This document shows, in pieces, positions 43,561 to 55,900 of a DNA stretch of 64,000 bases (positions within the stretch are counted from its first letter, which is position 1; each line of letters begins with the position of its first letter). The notes below the pieces were generated by a model, which was given only the letters and a program-made list of their open reading frames with translations, did no database searches and was not told the origin of the DNA. Source of the stretch: Haliclystus octoradiatus (lineage: Eukaryota > Cnidaria > Staurozoa > Stauromedusae > Haliclystidae); the NCBI GenBank assembly GCA_916610825.1, contig OU744447.1, positions 30,764,561 through 30,828,560 on the forward strand. The letters are read 5' to 3'. The position numbers and the translations under genes were made by a program.

Positions 43561-46500
43561 CTGAGATTTTAAAGCAACGAGGACACAAGAAACACAATGT
43601 AAAATGTCCACACAAAAATCAATAAAAATCGATTTTAACTTCAATAAGTTTATGAAAAACTGTAAGATATGTTTCAAATTAATAAATATGAAACAAAACT
43701 ATTGTATAATAGACATGATATGATAAGATATGTAGTTAACTTCCATTAATAATTGCCTCTGCAAATGTGGTATCAATAGTAATTGGCTTGTTGTAAAATT
43801 TTCTAAATGTACAATCATTACTCCATGACGCTGCTTTAAGAATAGATGACAGTGGTGCATTAGTTGACAAAGCTTTACTAGTAGATGCAGATCTAGTGCT
43901 ATGTGGTTTAAACAGATCACAATTAATACCAGCTAAAAAATACGATTAAATTAGCTAATTTTATCCTCAAAAAATTTTCCTTGCTAAAAAATTATCAAAA
44001 TTTAGATCTGACATTAATCCCAAGTAAATAAACCCCGTTAGTTTCAAGCTATTTCGAAGGACACGTGTCTACTAATTAAGATTTGAGAAGTACCGCGGTC
44101 ACACAGAAAATGTAACTAATATTTGTCGTGTAACTAGACTAGTCACAAAGGAACACTCGCACCGCCTGACGTTTGTGTTAATCCGCAATATCAGATTCAT
44201 CGCGCTTAATGACGCTATGAGAAATTATTTCGACTGAGCGTTTCAATAGATTTTATTCTGCTCCTGAAATCACAAATTGCATCTTTTTACGTAATTCGCA
44301 AGTTTATATGTTTGTTCATGGCTCAGCCTTGTCAGAATTTTTCTTACGTGATTTCTTGTAGCTATATCACCTCAAAGATAACGTCGCGTGATCAGCCCAC
44401 TCTCAAGTCTGTTAGACAAACCGCACGACTTGTGACTTTGTCGTCATAAAGCTACATCCAATCCCTTTTTTTAGCGATATTTGGGTCAAAACACCACTTT
44501 GAAGGCGTTTTTCACCAAGAAATAATTTCAAGATCGAAAAAAATTATGCCATTGTTTTTGTTCACGTCGGGTTCTACTACATATGTAAAGATAGTCTGGG
44601 GGTTTATTCCCACTTTAAAGTTTCACGCCTAATGATCGCTTAGGCGTGAAACTTGCGTGCGTGTCTAAGTTTTGACTATTTTCAACTATAAATAATAAGA
44701 TTATATATAATGCGGTGTAAGTTGTTTTACTGATTGAACATAGGGCTCAATGCTATACAGCAGAGCTTTAAATAATATATAAGATTTGAAGTCAAATCTC
44801 AGACAATCATGTTTGCTACTTGAAGTTTCACTCCAAGGCGATCATCATATAATCTATTCAATGAAAATCATACACTATACTTTCAGGATATATACTATCT
44901 AGTGCTATAATATTTAATTACGTTATTGTTTACATTTTACAAATGACGGATATTTATTGTTAGTGGTATGTATGTATAATGTATTTATACTCGTCCGGGT
45001 GGTTATCACGTGATCGGACCCTAACCTTAGCCCTAACCCTAACCCTAACCACGTGACCCAAGCCACATGATTGAGTGAAACACGTCACTGGAATATGGGT
45101 TACAGTTATGGAATGTGGGTTATGCGTTACGAAATATTTTTAAGCTGATGTGGTATTTCTCCGTGAGGCAGAGATCGCATGTTTTTGTTTTGTTGCTGTA
45201 TGGCTTGGCAGTTGAGAGGATTTACCATTTGATGTTGTATTCTTCGTAGTTTTCTTTTAAGTGCCATATATATCTTGAAAGCTCTGTAGAATTGATGCCT
45301 TTGTGTTTCTGAATGAGTGCGCGTATTGATTGTAGCGTGTCTTGAATGTGTTTTCAGTTAGGCCGATTTAATTTAGCCCCTCTTGGTCTTCATTTGCTTT
45401 GACTGTAGCATTATATACAATGCTCTCTTTGAGGCAGTTGTTGTTCATTGGGCATAATTCTTTTTTCGGCAATTACATAGTTGATTGAGTTCGGTGTTTT
45501 CTTGTTGTTGGTTGTTCATTATTTTGTTGTTGTGGCTCTTTATTATCGTCTTCATGTTTTTTTTGTACAGCTGTAGCGGATTTTTACTGTGTTGAGGTTG
45601 AATATTTTGTGGAAGGAATGCGTTTTTGGAAAGTGTTTCTTGATTAGATTTAAAAATATTTCCGATGTAAGTCTTTACAATTTTGTTATAGGGTTGTTGA
45701 ACCATATTACTTGCCTTCCTCTGTTCTTTTTACACCTGTCCACACCTGTTAGGTGTTCGTGCTGTGTAAGATAGATTACCTTTGTGTCCGCTTGACGTTA
45801 AAGCTGTCTCGTATTGATCCTCTGATTTACTGAATATTTCTGCATTATTTGAGAGGTCTGACAGTCTTTTGTTGTATGGCTGTTGGGAATTGGTTGCTTT
45901 ATGATGCTTGGTTGATGGTTGATATGGTGTTTATGTACAAAAGTTTGCGAGGGTCTCCTCGTGGATGGGCCAAATCAATCATGACCACTCAATGAAATCG
46001 CACGGGCTCTTTCAAATCACACGGCCTTTTATTTGAAGCTGCAAGTTCACGGCTTTTGGTATTTTGAACGTGCGAAGAATGAGAAGCTATTGAATGATTC
46101 AAATGCATGATTTATTTGTCATTTACGTGAACGTTTTAATGGGGTTTTATTTCCTTATGAAGGGTTTAATTTACCAACCTGATCGGAACATAGCAAATTG
46201 TAACGAGGATTGACTTAATTCATAATCTTAAACTGTAAAGTGGAGTTATCATTTGAAACCCTTTCAAGAAATTAAAAGTTTGAAACCAAAAAAAGAATTA
46301 CAAATATTTTCAAAGCATGTTGTGTTTCTTATTAAAATAACATTTTATCAACAGTTTCCACTGTGATGCCTGTCACAATGTTTTGTATTTGAATAAAGAC
46401 GCTTATAGTAAATCAATGCTGTTCTGCTGAACCTTTTATTTATGTTATGTTTTGTTATGTGAAGACTTATTGAATTAAAGCTTTTTCACAGGGTCCCAAT

Positions 46501-46567
46501 GAGTCCCTCGATAATTATTTAACTAACGATATTCCCAAATCTAAATCGGCTCACAATATACCCAGCA

Positions 46568-46869
46568 TGTCGCAGAATGCAAAACCATTCTCATTGTTTA
46601 GATATTTCTTATTGTTTGTTAATGTTATTGTTGTTTCTTTGTTATGTAATTTGAATACAATATATATAAACAGGATGACTTTTGAGGGGCGTGTTTAGAG
46701 TGAGTTAGTAAAGAGAATAAGAGTTAGAAGTTAAAACTAAATTAGAAGAATTATGAAACGTTGAATTTATGTATGAATAAAGAACATGCAGACACATTGT
46801 AGCGGCCTCATGATTTTGGAGTCAGATTATGATTATTATTATTACATATAAAGAATTAAATTCACTACA
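46568..46869 (+). repeat. BEL/Pao 5' LTR
   Basis: 302 bp, TGTCGC...CTACA. About 96% identical by eye to the 3' LTR, differing by about a dozen substitutions and one 3-bp (ATT-type) deletion. It carries an AATAAAG polyadenylation-like signal about 120 bp before its end. The preceding CAGCA is the target-site duplication. Confidence 0.92.
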
Positions 46870-46871
46870 AG

Positions 46872-46891
46872 TGGTGACCTCGACGTGATGG
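46872..46891 (+). other. BEL/Pao primer-binding site
   Basis: TGGTGACCTCGACGTGATGG begins two bases past the 5' LTR; TGG at the start pairs with the CCA end of a tRNA. The same sequence stands at 41701 in the duplicated copy. It overlaps the gag start codon at 46888, which is unusual. The specific tRNA was not determined. Confidence 0.7.
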
Positions 46892-48213
46892 AAATTAACT
46901 TTGAAAGATTGAAAGCTTCACACGCTGGACATCGTTCAGATACATTAAAAAAGTTGAAAGTTGCTGGAGAGATACTACAAAAAGACATAAGAGATCTAAC
47001 TTACAGAGAAGTAATTAGCATCATCGACAAACTAACCCGAAAAAATAAGATATTGAATGAAATTCAAAATGAAATGATGCCCACGATAACTGATGAGGAC
47101 GAATTATTGAAAGAAATTGAAAGATCCCAATTATATGAAACTGACATAAATGATATTATTGACGATTTGACTGCCATTTCAAATGTCATTGAGAGGCAAG
47201 AGAAATTGGATGTAAAATGTAGAAGATCTGACGAAACACAATTAGCACAATTACAGCTACAACATCAACAACTTGAGCTGGAAAAAGAACGATTGCAATT
47301 AGGAAAACAACGTTATTCTGCAGAAGGAAAAACATCCAGCATTAAATTACCAAAACTAGATTTCCCAACATTTGATGGACCTATTTTGAAATGGCAAAGA
47401 TTTTGGGATAATTTTGAATCTGCTGTAGATAGTAACAAAAAACTTTCTAATGTTGAAAAATTTAATTATCTGAAAAGTCTAACAACCCTGAAAGCAAAAT
47501 TAGCTATTGATGGATTACAGCTCACAAATGAAAACTATTCAGTTTCTGTAGAATTATTAAAGGAAAGGTTTGGTAAAACTTCAAGGATAATTTATGGCCT
47601 TGTAAACGCCATTAACAAAACATCTCCAGCATCAAGCAGTTACAGTGATCATAGAAGAATGTTTGACACTTTCGAAAAACATTTAAGAAGCCTAGAGGCA
47701 TTGCTAGAAAATGTTGACCATGCAACCTACACTGTTTTGCTGATGAAAAAAATCCCACCTAATCTAATGATGCAATTATCTATACAAAAGCAAGAAAAAG
47801 AATGGACAACTGGAAGTTTAAGGAAGGCCTTATCCATTTATATTTCAACATCAGAAGATATTGCCCAACAAGATTACAACATGATGTCTACAGCTGATGA
47901 ATCTCTTACACCATCATTTACAAATTTACAATTAAACAGTACCGCAGAAATGCTATTTGTAAAAGAAAGAAACAGGAATTTGTTTCAGAAACAGTTCATT
48001 TTTTGCAGAAAAAATGATCATTTCTCGGATGATTGCAGGCAATATTCCACAAATAAAGAAAGGAAGGATCAAATTAATGGAAGATGTTTTATTTGTTTAT
48101 CAAAAGATCACAACAGTAGAACATGCGAGAGGACACAACAAGAGGATCTGTTTTCACTGCCGCAAGGAAAGTCTTCATCACCGATCATTGTGTACAAAAG
48201 AATTTCAGTTTGA
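46888..48213 (+). pseudogene. BEL/Pao Gag (DUF1759-type)
   Basis: ATG at 46888. Residues about 115-145 are a Gln/Leu-rich coiled coil (QLAQLQLQHQQLELEKERLQ). Residues about 153-260 form the DUF1759-type core (KLPKLDFPTFDGPILKWQRF, FNYLKSLTTLKAKLA, ELLKERFGK). Zinc knuckles near the end are CRKNDHFSDDC and CFICLSKDHNSRTC. The third knuckle, CFHCRKESLHHRSLC, is read only in the next frame, so a one-base indel at about 48120-48150 separates Gag from protease. In BEL elements Gag and Pol normally form one frame; here the ORF ends at 48213 in out-of-frame residues. Confidence 0.88.
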
Positions 48214-48736
48214 ATATCAAAAAGATACAGAAAACTCATCGCCCCATGAAGTTTCTACTATTGGTTTGGATACTGGATTGCAACAAAATGAAACGTCACT
48301 CATTGCATCTGGTCAACGTGTTATTATGCAAACTGCAACAACTAATGTTACAAGTGATGTTGGTACCAATAACAATGTCCGATTATTTTTTGACAGTGGG
48401 AGTCAAAGAACATACTTATCACAAAAGCTGGCCAAAAATCTGAAAGTAAAGTTTGGTTCTGCCACTGAAATCAATCTGTTAACCTTTAGGACAAAGAAAA
48501 TAAATTCTATGAAAGCACCTTCCTGCAAATTTAATATAGAATGCAAAAACGGAGAGTCGGTGTCAATTCAAGCGAACTTTGTTCCTGTCATAACTGCACA
48601 TATCTACCGACAACCTATTGATATTGGAAATAATTCACATTTATTTGAAAATCTTACCTTAGCTGATACGCTACCAACATCTGAAGAGTTTTCAACCATT
48701 GATATACTTATTGGCAATGATTATTACTTTGAATGA
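48130..48736 (+). pseudogene. BEL/Pao aspartic protease region
   Basis: Frame 48014-48736 from about 48130 onward continues Gag after the indel: third zinc knuckle, a linker, then NNVRLFFDSGSQRTYLSQKL with the catalytic Asp-Ser-Gly. It ends IDILIGNDYYFE, the typical C-terminal IGxD-like motif with Asn before Asp. A TGA follows at 48734, whereas BEL Pol should read on into RT. The domain itself looks intact. Confidence 0.85.
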
Positions 48737-48759
48737 ATGGAATTGAATTGAATTTCCAC

Positions 48760-50339
48760 TCATAAGATCAACTTAGATGATGGCCTTTATCTCATTGAAA
48801 GCAAGCTTGGGTGGATTCTCACAGGAAGGACTAAAGAAAAAATGAACACAGCAAACGATTTTGGTATGCTGTGTATTGACATGAGCAATCCTGTGAAAGA
48901 AAGATTGGGATTCCAATCACATGATCCAACACTATCAACAAATATTGAATCATTTTGGAATCTTGATTCCATAGGAATTAATGACAATCCAAACATCACG
49001 GATGACGAAAAGGCAAATAAGATTTTCAACGATACAGTTCAATTTTATGATGGAAGATATCAAGTAAAATGGCCTTGGAAAGATGATGACATGTCAATAC
49101 TACCCACCAACTATGGACTTGCACTTGGACGATTAAAAAGTTTGGTAAAAAATTTAAAGAATAACTCAGAGATCCTACAAAAGTATCAAGATATTATGGA
49201 AGATCAAATGAAACAAGGTATTATTGAAATGGTTCCAAATGACGAAGATCAATATATACCATACACGACACACTATATACCACATCATGCAGTGTGTACA
49301 ACCTCAAAAGCTACAACAAAGGTCCGAATAGTTTATGATGCTTCAGCGAAAACTGGTGATAAAAAATGCCTAAATCAATGCCTTTATCGTGGTCCAGTCA
49401 TTTTAGAAGATCTAGCTGGACTTCTCATGCGATTTCGTCTTCATAAAATTGCATTGATTTCTGATATAGAGAAAGCATTCTTACAAGTGAGTCTACATCC
49501 TAATGATCGTGTTGTCACTCGTTTCTTGTGGTTAAAACATTCAACAAGACTAGAGATAGATAACAACATCCAAATATACCGATTTTGCAGAGTACCCTTT
49601 GGAGATTGGAGTAATATCAAGTCCATTTCTTCTTGGTGCTACTATTCAACATCACCTTCTAGCTCATGACAGCGACGTATCCAAGAAAGTAGTAAACAAC
49701 ATATATGTTGACAATGTCATTACAGGGGTGAACACAGCGAAGGAAGCCAACGAATTCTACGAGGAAGCAAAATGTACATTTAGACTTGCTTCCATGAAAT
49801 TGCGTGAATGGAAATATAATTCCCATACGTTTAATTCTCTTTTACCAATAGATCAATCAGAGAGTTCAAACTACTCTAAATTTCTTGGTCTTACATGGAA
49901 CACCAAAGATGATACAACATCTTTACCGCACATCAAACCTACAGAAGGAATCTACACCAAAAGAACAGTACTACAAACAATTGCATCAGTTCATGATCCA
50001 CTTGGATTATTCTCTCCAATTACTAACAAGGCAAAGATGTTTCTAAAAGAGTTGTGGAGTAAAACGATTGAATGGGACGAGGAAATACTAAAAGATATGT
50101 GCGAAATTTGGAACGATTTGAAAAAAGAGCTCACTTCATTGTCGAGAATTGAGATACCTCGTTACATGAATGGAAGCAATTCATCGATATATGAATTATT
50201 ATGCTTTACAGATGCATCCGAAAAGTGTTATGGTGCTGCTATTTATTTGAAGATAACTACAAAATCAGACACTAACATTCAGTTACTATTTTCAAAAGCA
50301 AGACTTGCACCAGTCAAAAAATTACTATACCACGTTTAG
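48760..50339 (+). pseudogene. BEL/Pao reverse transcriptase and RNase H start, frameshifted
   Basis: From about 48765 the frame reads KINLDDGLYLIESKLGWILT, then RT boxes TTKVRIVYDASAKTG, LISDIEKAFLQVSLHPNDRV (first catalytic Asp) and YRFCRVPFG. After PFG an extra 7 bases (GATTGGA, copying the preceding TTTGGA) shift the frame; GVISSPFLLGATI resumes in the 49599 frame. The catalytic box reads YVDN rather than YVDD. RNase H begins with CFTDASEKCYGAAIYL at about 50200. The frame breaks again in an A run at about 50318, after which PRLELMAVLIGIR is out of frame. Confidence 0.9.
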
Positions 50340-51130
50340 AATTGATGGCTGTATTGATTGGAATTAGATGTTGAAAATTTGTTGAAAACAATTTACATGT
50401 TTCCATTATTGATAAGATCTTATGGACAGATTCTCAATGTGTTCTTCACTGGTTAAAATCAAATCAAACATTACCAAAATTTGCAGAGAACAGAGTGTCA
50501 GAAATTCTTACATCAGATGCTGAATTCCGTTACATCAAAACTGATGAATATCCAGCTGACCTTCCAACAAGGAAAAACACAACAGTAGAAGATGAAAAAA
50601 TGAAGTTATGGTGGAACGGTCCTTCATGTTTACATAAAAGTTCTGCCTCCAATAAGTCGGATGGACTTACAACAAGCAGCTAAACCAAAACAGAAGCTGT
50701 TCCATACTGCTACACTTCTCGGGGGGGGGGGGAGATCATTCAAGAACCAAGCATTCATGATATTTCCCCATTTGCAATTATTGAAAGTCATTTTACTTCT
50801 GCAACTCAAGTTCATAGAGTAACAGCATGGGTCAAACGATTTTATAAACAACTGTCGTTCTGTTCAAAAGACAAAAGGTTCTCTTACTGTCAAAGAATTA
50901 GGCGCTGCTAAGACTATGTGGCTGAAATATGTCCAAAAGACTGAACTTAAGGAAATATTTGAAGACATCAAAAACAAGAGCAAAATTCTATGGTTCATCA
51001 ACTTGGTTTATTTATTGATGAAATTGGAGCTTTGAGATGCCAAGAAGGATCGAGCAAAGCAGATCTACCATTAGACGCTATTCAACCAAAATTGCTTCCT
51101 AGAAAAAGTCATTACACACTTAATTATAGT
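50340..51130 (+). pseudogene. BEL/Pao RNase H end and connector, broken
   Basis: WTDSQCVLHWLKSN (about 50420-50465) and the frame 50495-50683, with RYIKTDEYPADLPTRKN, carry the later RNase H residues in BEL elements. A run of 14 G at about 50719-50732 breaks the frame in the connector. Pieces such as TKGSLTVKELGAAKTMWLKY (about 50865-50935) and the HHCC lead-in are readable with stops between them. Confidence 0.75.
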
Positions 51131-52245
51131 AGAAATCCATCGTAAATTTATGCATACTGGAGTTTCACAGACTTTAGCATAGTCAAGATTAGAATATTGG
51201 ATACCCAAGGGACGTACAACGATTACTTCATCATTGATAGCATGCAAAGTTTGCCAAAGAGCTGAGGGAGGAGTTAGCAGATCCCGCCCATTTCAATACT
51301 CTGGAATGGATTACTTTGGCCCATTGTGCATAAGAGAGATGATAAAGTCAAGCAAGTATGGATCTGCCTATTTACTTGTTTAGCTATAAGAGCCTTACAT
51401 CTTGAAATAGTAACTGACAAGACTACTGAGAAGTTTTTGCTAAGTTTACGGAGATTTATATCACGAAGAGGAAAACCAAGGGAAATTGTATCCGGTAATG
51501 CAGCTGAATTTAAATTAGCAAGCAAGGTCATTGACAATGCGTGGGTAAGAATATTTCAAGACCCAGAAGTGGTAAACTTCTCCACCAATGAAGGAATTGA
51601 ATGGAAATTCATCCCTGAGCTAGCACCCGAGATGGGAGGATTCTACGAACGAATGATAGGAATTGCTAAAAGATCGTTACGGTAATCAATTGGTCAACTC
51701 TGCCTGTCATACGATCAACTTGAAACATTTATACAAGAATCAGAAGCAATAATAAATAGTATACCGTTGACGTATGTGGGAGAAGAACTAACTACCAATT
51801 CAGATTAACTCCAAGTAATTTTCTCAACACTACATGGGATATAAACACACCGCAATTACTGCAAGATGAGGATGATGATCCCGATTACTTCCCACAACGT
51901 CTAAACAAAGCTGAAGAAATTATCTCGAAATGGAAAAAAGAAGAAAAGCATTTAAACAGATTCTGGAAGACATGGCAACTGAATTATTTATTGAATCTCC
52001 GAGACAGATATCAGACTGAACTGAAACAGAAAAGAATCCGTGCAAAAAGTAATCCCAAAGAAGGAGACAACGTATTAAAACACGATAATGTGCCAAGAGG
52101 AAAATGGAAAATGGGCAGGATTAAAGAGCTTATAACCGGAACAGATGAAGAAGTTCGTCATGCATATGTTAGCACATCAAATAAAACAATACTGAAAAGA
52201 GCATTAATGCATCTCTATCCAATTGAATGTTCTAAAGAAGAATAA
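51131..52245 (+). pseudogene. BEL/Pao integrase with DUF5641-like tail
   Basis: HHCC region at about 51150-51270 (HTGVSQTLA, a stop, then CKVCQRAEGG). Core begins YSGMDYFGPLCI (first Asp), passes into frame 51326-51685 with VWICLFTCLAIRALHLEIV, and reaches REIVSGNAAEFK: the second catalytic position expected as Asp (SDN) is Gly here. The Glu is present in APEMGGFYERMI. A stop at 51684 precedes the C-terminal region, open from about 51850 (FWKTWQLNYLLNLRDRY, GDNVLKHDNVPRGKWKMGRI), which matches the DUF5641-type tail of BEL integrases. Confidence 0.88.
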
Positions 52246-52276
52246 CTGATAGAAGACTTGATCTAAAACGTTATTA

Positions 52277-52285
52277 TGCGGGGAA
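52277..52285 (+). other. BEL/Pao polypurine tract
   Basis: GCGGGGAA directly before the 3' LTR start; short but purine-rich and correctly placed to prime plus-strand synthesis. Confidence 0.55.
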
Positions 52286-52584
52286 TTTCGCAGAATGCGA
52301 AACCATTCTCATTGTTTAGATATTTCTTATTGCTTGTTAATGTTATTGTTGTTTCTTTGTTATGTAATTTGAATACAAATTAGACAAACAGGAAGACTTT
52401 TGAGGGGCGTGTTTAGAGTGAGTTAGTAAAGAGAATAAGAGTTAGAAGTTAAAACTAAATTAGAAGAATTACGAAACGTTGAATTTATATATGAATAAAG
52501 AACATGCAGACACATTGTAGCGGCCTCATGATTTTGGAGTCAGATTATTATTATTATTACATATAAAGAATTAAATTCGCTACA
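52286..52584 (+). repeat. BEL/Pao 3' LTR
   Basis: 299 bp, starts TTTCGCAGAATGCG (the expected TG changed to TT) and ends TTCGCTACA. Followed by CAGCA, the same five bases that precede the 5' LTR. Confidence 0.92.
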
Positions 52585-52629
52585 CAGCAACGCGGGTAAC
52601 TCATTGGTAGTAACGACATAATTTAGCAC

Positions 52630-52702
52630 TAAACGAGACTTACATTAAGGTGAAGTTTGATGTAGAGTCTCCCATACCACAACACCAGCAAAGATTAATG
52701 AG
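52630..52702 (-). repeat. Foldback repeat family C, half copy
   Basis: Contains the centre AAACGAGACTTACATTAAGG and the arm CCATACCACAACACCAGCAA followed by AGATTAATGAGAA, but no matching outer arm. It lies 45 bp past the BEL insertion. Confidence 0.65.
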
Positions 52703-52871
52703 AAGCAGCACATGCGTACTAAAGTACAGTATTCAAAGATGTCATTAATATCGTGGTTGTGTCTAGATGTAACCATGCCGATACATTGAAAAGTTATTGT
52801 GTAAATAGTTACCTTTTCTTTAGTGAAATCAGGGATGGGAAATGATTGTGATCAATTCATTACTCGAATTG

Positions 52872-52977
52872 GAATCTTTGCTGCTGTTTTGGTATAGGGG
52901 AATCTACATCAAACTTCAACTTATAAGGTAAGTCTCGTTTAATGTTCAATTCCCCCATACCACAGCAGCAAAGATTA
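52872..52977. repeat. Foldback repeat family C, diverged full copy
   Basis: AATCTTTGCTGCTGT and TTTTGGTATAGGGGAAT pair with ATTCCCCCATACCACAGCAG and CAAAGATT around a centre with TATAAGGTAAGTCTCGTTTA. Same plan as 38285-38389 but with a different arm sequence in places, so it is an older or separate subfamily. Confidence 0.75.
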
Positions 52978-55900
52978 ATGAGAATTCAAAGACATCTAGA
53001 CACAAGTACAAAGAGTAACCATACAAAAAGACAATAAATTTGAATAAAATATGACGATGCAAACAAGATCATACTAATATCCCGAACTGAGTTAAAATTT
53101 GCTAATTAACAATAATACTGACGCCTGACGAAATTATACAGTGTCATATCGAATATAAACTGTAGAGGTAAACGCTAGAAGATACACATCTAGCTAATAC
53201 GTACATATGAATGCATTGCATATATCAATGATTAGTTAATAGCGTTAGTGTATATTATCTGCCTTCTTTTCGAGCGATTAAAGATTTCTGAAGGCAGAAG
53301 TCCATTTTCAGGATGCAACGTATAATTTTAAAAAGGCACTTTGCAATGAAGTGCTACGCAGGAGGAGACCAACATTATAATCCGTGGCTTGAAAATCTAT
53401 CAGCGCTTATCATCAACCGATTCATCCAACAAGAAATTGAATGATTTTATGCATTACCCTTCTGCAAATTATCATGAGAAAATGAATGTCCTTAATATTG
53501 CAGAACCATGTTCACACACATATCTATATATATATATATATGCTTTGATAAGGTGACAGCGAGGGATGTACCTGGTATATAAGCGAAATTCATAATTTTG
53601 TTTATCAGTTGACGTGTCCCAATGGTTTTCTCATCACACCATCACAATAGTCTACATAGAGGGCACAATTAGCACATTGACCGGTTATTAACATAATTAA
53701 TTAGCTAATTCTACTAAGATAAAAGCATAGAAAGACGCCTCCCCCATGTTCTACTCCAAGAACCTGATAATCACGGCACACACAGGCTAGAGATACTACT
53801 TATCAAACTGTATTCCCAAAAGCGGGAAAAGGCCAATCATATGTGACCTTGATCACGTGATGGAATTTTGTTGTTGTTTTGTTTGTCTTGGGTTGGCCAG
53901 TATGGAGCAATTACCAATTTTCTTCTAAACTTTGTAAAATTGAAGGCAATAGATTAAACTATCACAACAGTAAGATGCACAAACTTCTTGCTTGTGAGCA
54001 CTTGGTCTGAGAACCATGACACATAGTGGGAGTTGAACATTTATTATACTAGAGGCAAATATGTCAATGTCAGGCTAGCCAAATTCAGCAAATACAGAGG
54101 CCCAGAGGTACACATTTCTCTGTAAAGTAGCCACTCTCTCTGATCCTGAAAACTCTGGATGCCTTATTTGCCTCATTTCTCTGAACATCTGGTACGTGTT
54201 ACAGAATAGGAGTGAGGCAAATACATTTAGCCGTCTATGATTTATTTTTCCACCCAAGTCAGATTGTTTTTGAAATATTATTACATCCATAGGACTCACC
54301 CATGTTGTTTAGATAAGCGACAGATGTTATAATGTTATAATATCTGCCAGAATTTGTGACACTTGTGTTATATATGTTGCATAAGAACTGTGAATCCAAT
54401 ATAATAGCTTTAAATTATTTAAAGTTAACATGAGTGGTAGTTTCCTGTGGGGAACATCTTCCCTAATTGTTTGTGAGATCGTCTATGCAAGCCCTCCGAC
54501 CCTATAAGATGGAAGTATCTATTTTCAACACATAATATATAGGACACTACAATACTTTCTGTTTGGAAAATTCGCTTTCGTCAGCCCTCCATTTAATGTA
54601 TTTTTGCCATTTCGGTAAACTCATGAGGGCATCGAAATCCATCTTTAAGGGCAGGCAACCTCTCCCTTTAGAGCGCCTCTACCATAAAAAGGATTCGTAC
54701 TCCAAATCAAGGAAAAATGATTGCATTGTTACAAGTAGTTTGGATGATTATCAAATTGAAGTAACATATGATTTTCAAGGGCGTGCTGAGCTTAAACTTA
54801 TGCGATGTCCATGGAAACAGATCACATGGGCTAGAGTAATATGTATCTTTGAGATTGATATTTAGTAGCAAATCTTGAGAATTTTATGATGCAACTATCT
54901 ATGTCATTCATTTCAAAAACTGGTAATAGCAAATACATATATTCCAATGTTTGGGGTGAGTGTTAGGGTGTGTTCCACCCTTTCCGGTCATGGAAATGTA
55001 GATGAGATCATTATCATCATAGTCACCATTTATTCAGAAAACCCTTCAAAATACAACTTACTTTTCCTGTATGGTTTGCACAGTACCCCGACATAGAAAT
55101 TCAGATAGGGTGTTTTCTTCTGTTGTGTAACATCCAGTTGTACTTGTCTATTATAATACAGACTGACATAGTCAATTAGGTAAGAATTCAATTATGTGGC
55201 CTGACAAGCTCTATATCGTATAGTCAGATGTAATAGACTTTCAAAAATCTGAGCCCTTGTAATACGAGAAAGTATATTGCTTACCTCGTAATACGACTGT
55301 GATATTATTTGGCTAAGTTCCTGTACCCCTGTTGGCCAAAATACACTCAATTCGAGTTATTGGACTTGAGTTGGAAATCGACAGATATTTTTTGGCTTTG
55401 ACTGTTTCTAAAACAGTTTTGCTCTGTCTGGAGATTCATCTCCAGTTAGAGTTGAGCCCACTACGTGGTTATATCACACAATGACTTAAATTGTAGATCC
55501 AGATTGAGGTTATTATTTCCTGATGTCCGCAAAATAATGGCACCTAATAACGCACTCAAAATCTTCTTTGGCATAGTATACGATATGTAATAGCAATATA
55601 GCATAGGTAACAATTATTATGGGAATAATCTCAGCAACAAGTGTGGACTGCATAACCTGCAGTTAAACGTAAGTATTGGTAAACTGTTTGTTGATTTTTG
55701 ACTATATAATACAACACGCTTTTACACGCTGAAAACGTGTACGATCGCTGCCCGGATTCTCAGGCAAAGAATCGCTACAACTGGCAAAACATTATTCAGC
55801 ACAGTCATTACAGACTTACGTTGTTCTGGTAATGAAACATTACCAAAAATTTCTGTGTACAAGAAGTCATTCAGAATTTGTTGACCCTTCTTCTCTTTCT

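Larger units (their letters stand above)
42941..48110 (+). repeat. Large tandem duplication, unit 2
   Basis: Second copy of 37807-42939, continuing without break into the rest of the BEL element. Near identity including the non-coding flank shows duplication of genomic DNA rather than a second retrotransposition event. Small differences by eye include single-base changes in gag (three amino-acid changes) and a 31-bp expansion of a CATTAAAT-type simple repeat. Confidence 0.95.
46568..52584 (+). mobile_element. BEL/Pao LTR retrotransposon, full length but disabled
   Basis: About 6.0 kb from the 5' LTR (46568-46869) to the 3' LTR (52286-52584). PBS-like TGGTGACCTCGACGTGATGG starts at 46872, two bases after the LTR. 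Coding order gag, protease, RT, RNase H, integrase with a DUF5641-type tail is the BEL/Pao order. The five bases CAGCA stand directly before the 5' LTR and directly after the 3' LTR (52585-52589), a target-site duplication. Frame breaks and changed catalytic residues indicate it cannot move on its own. Confidence 0.93.

Noticed and set aside
54563..54865. 100-codon plus-strand frame
   Set aside because: Compositionally protein-like but no recognisable domain, no paired exons, no repeat copy; not enough support.
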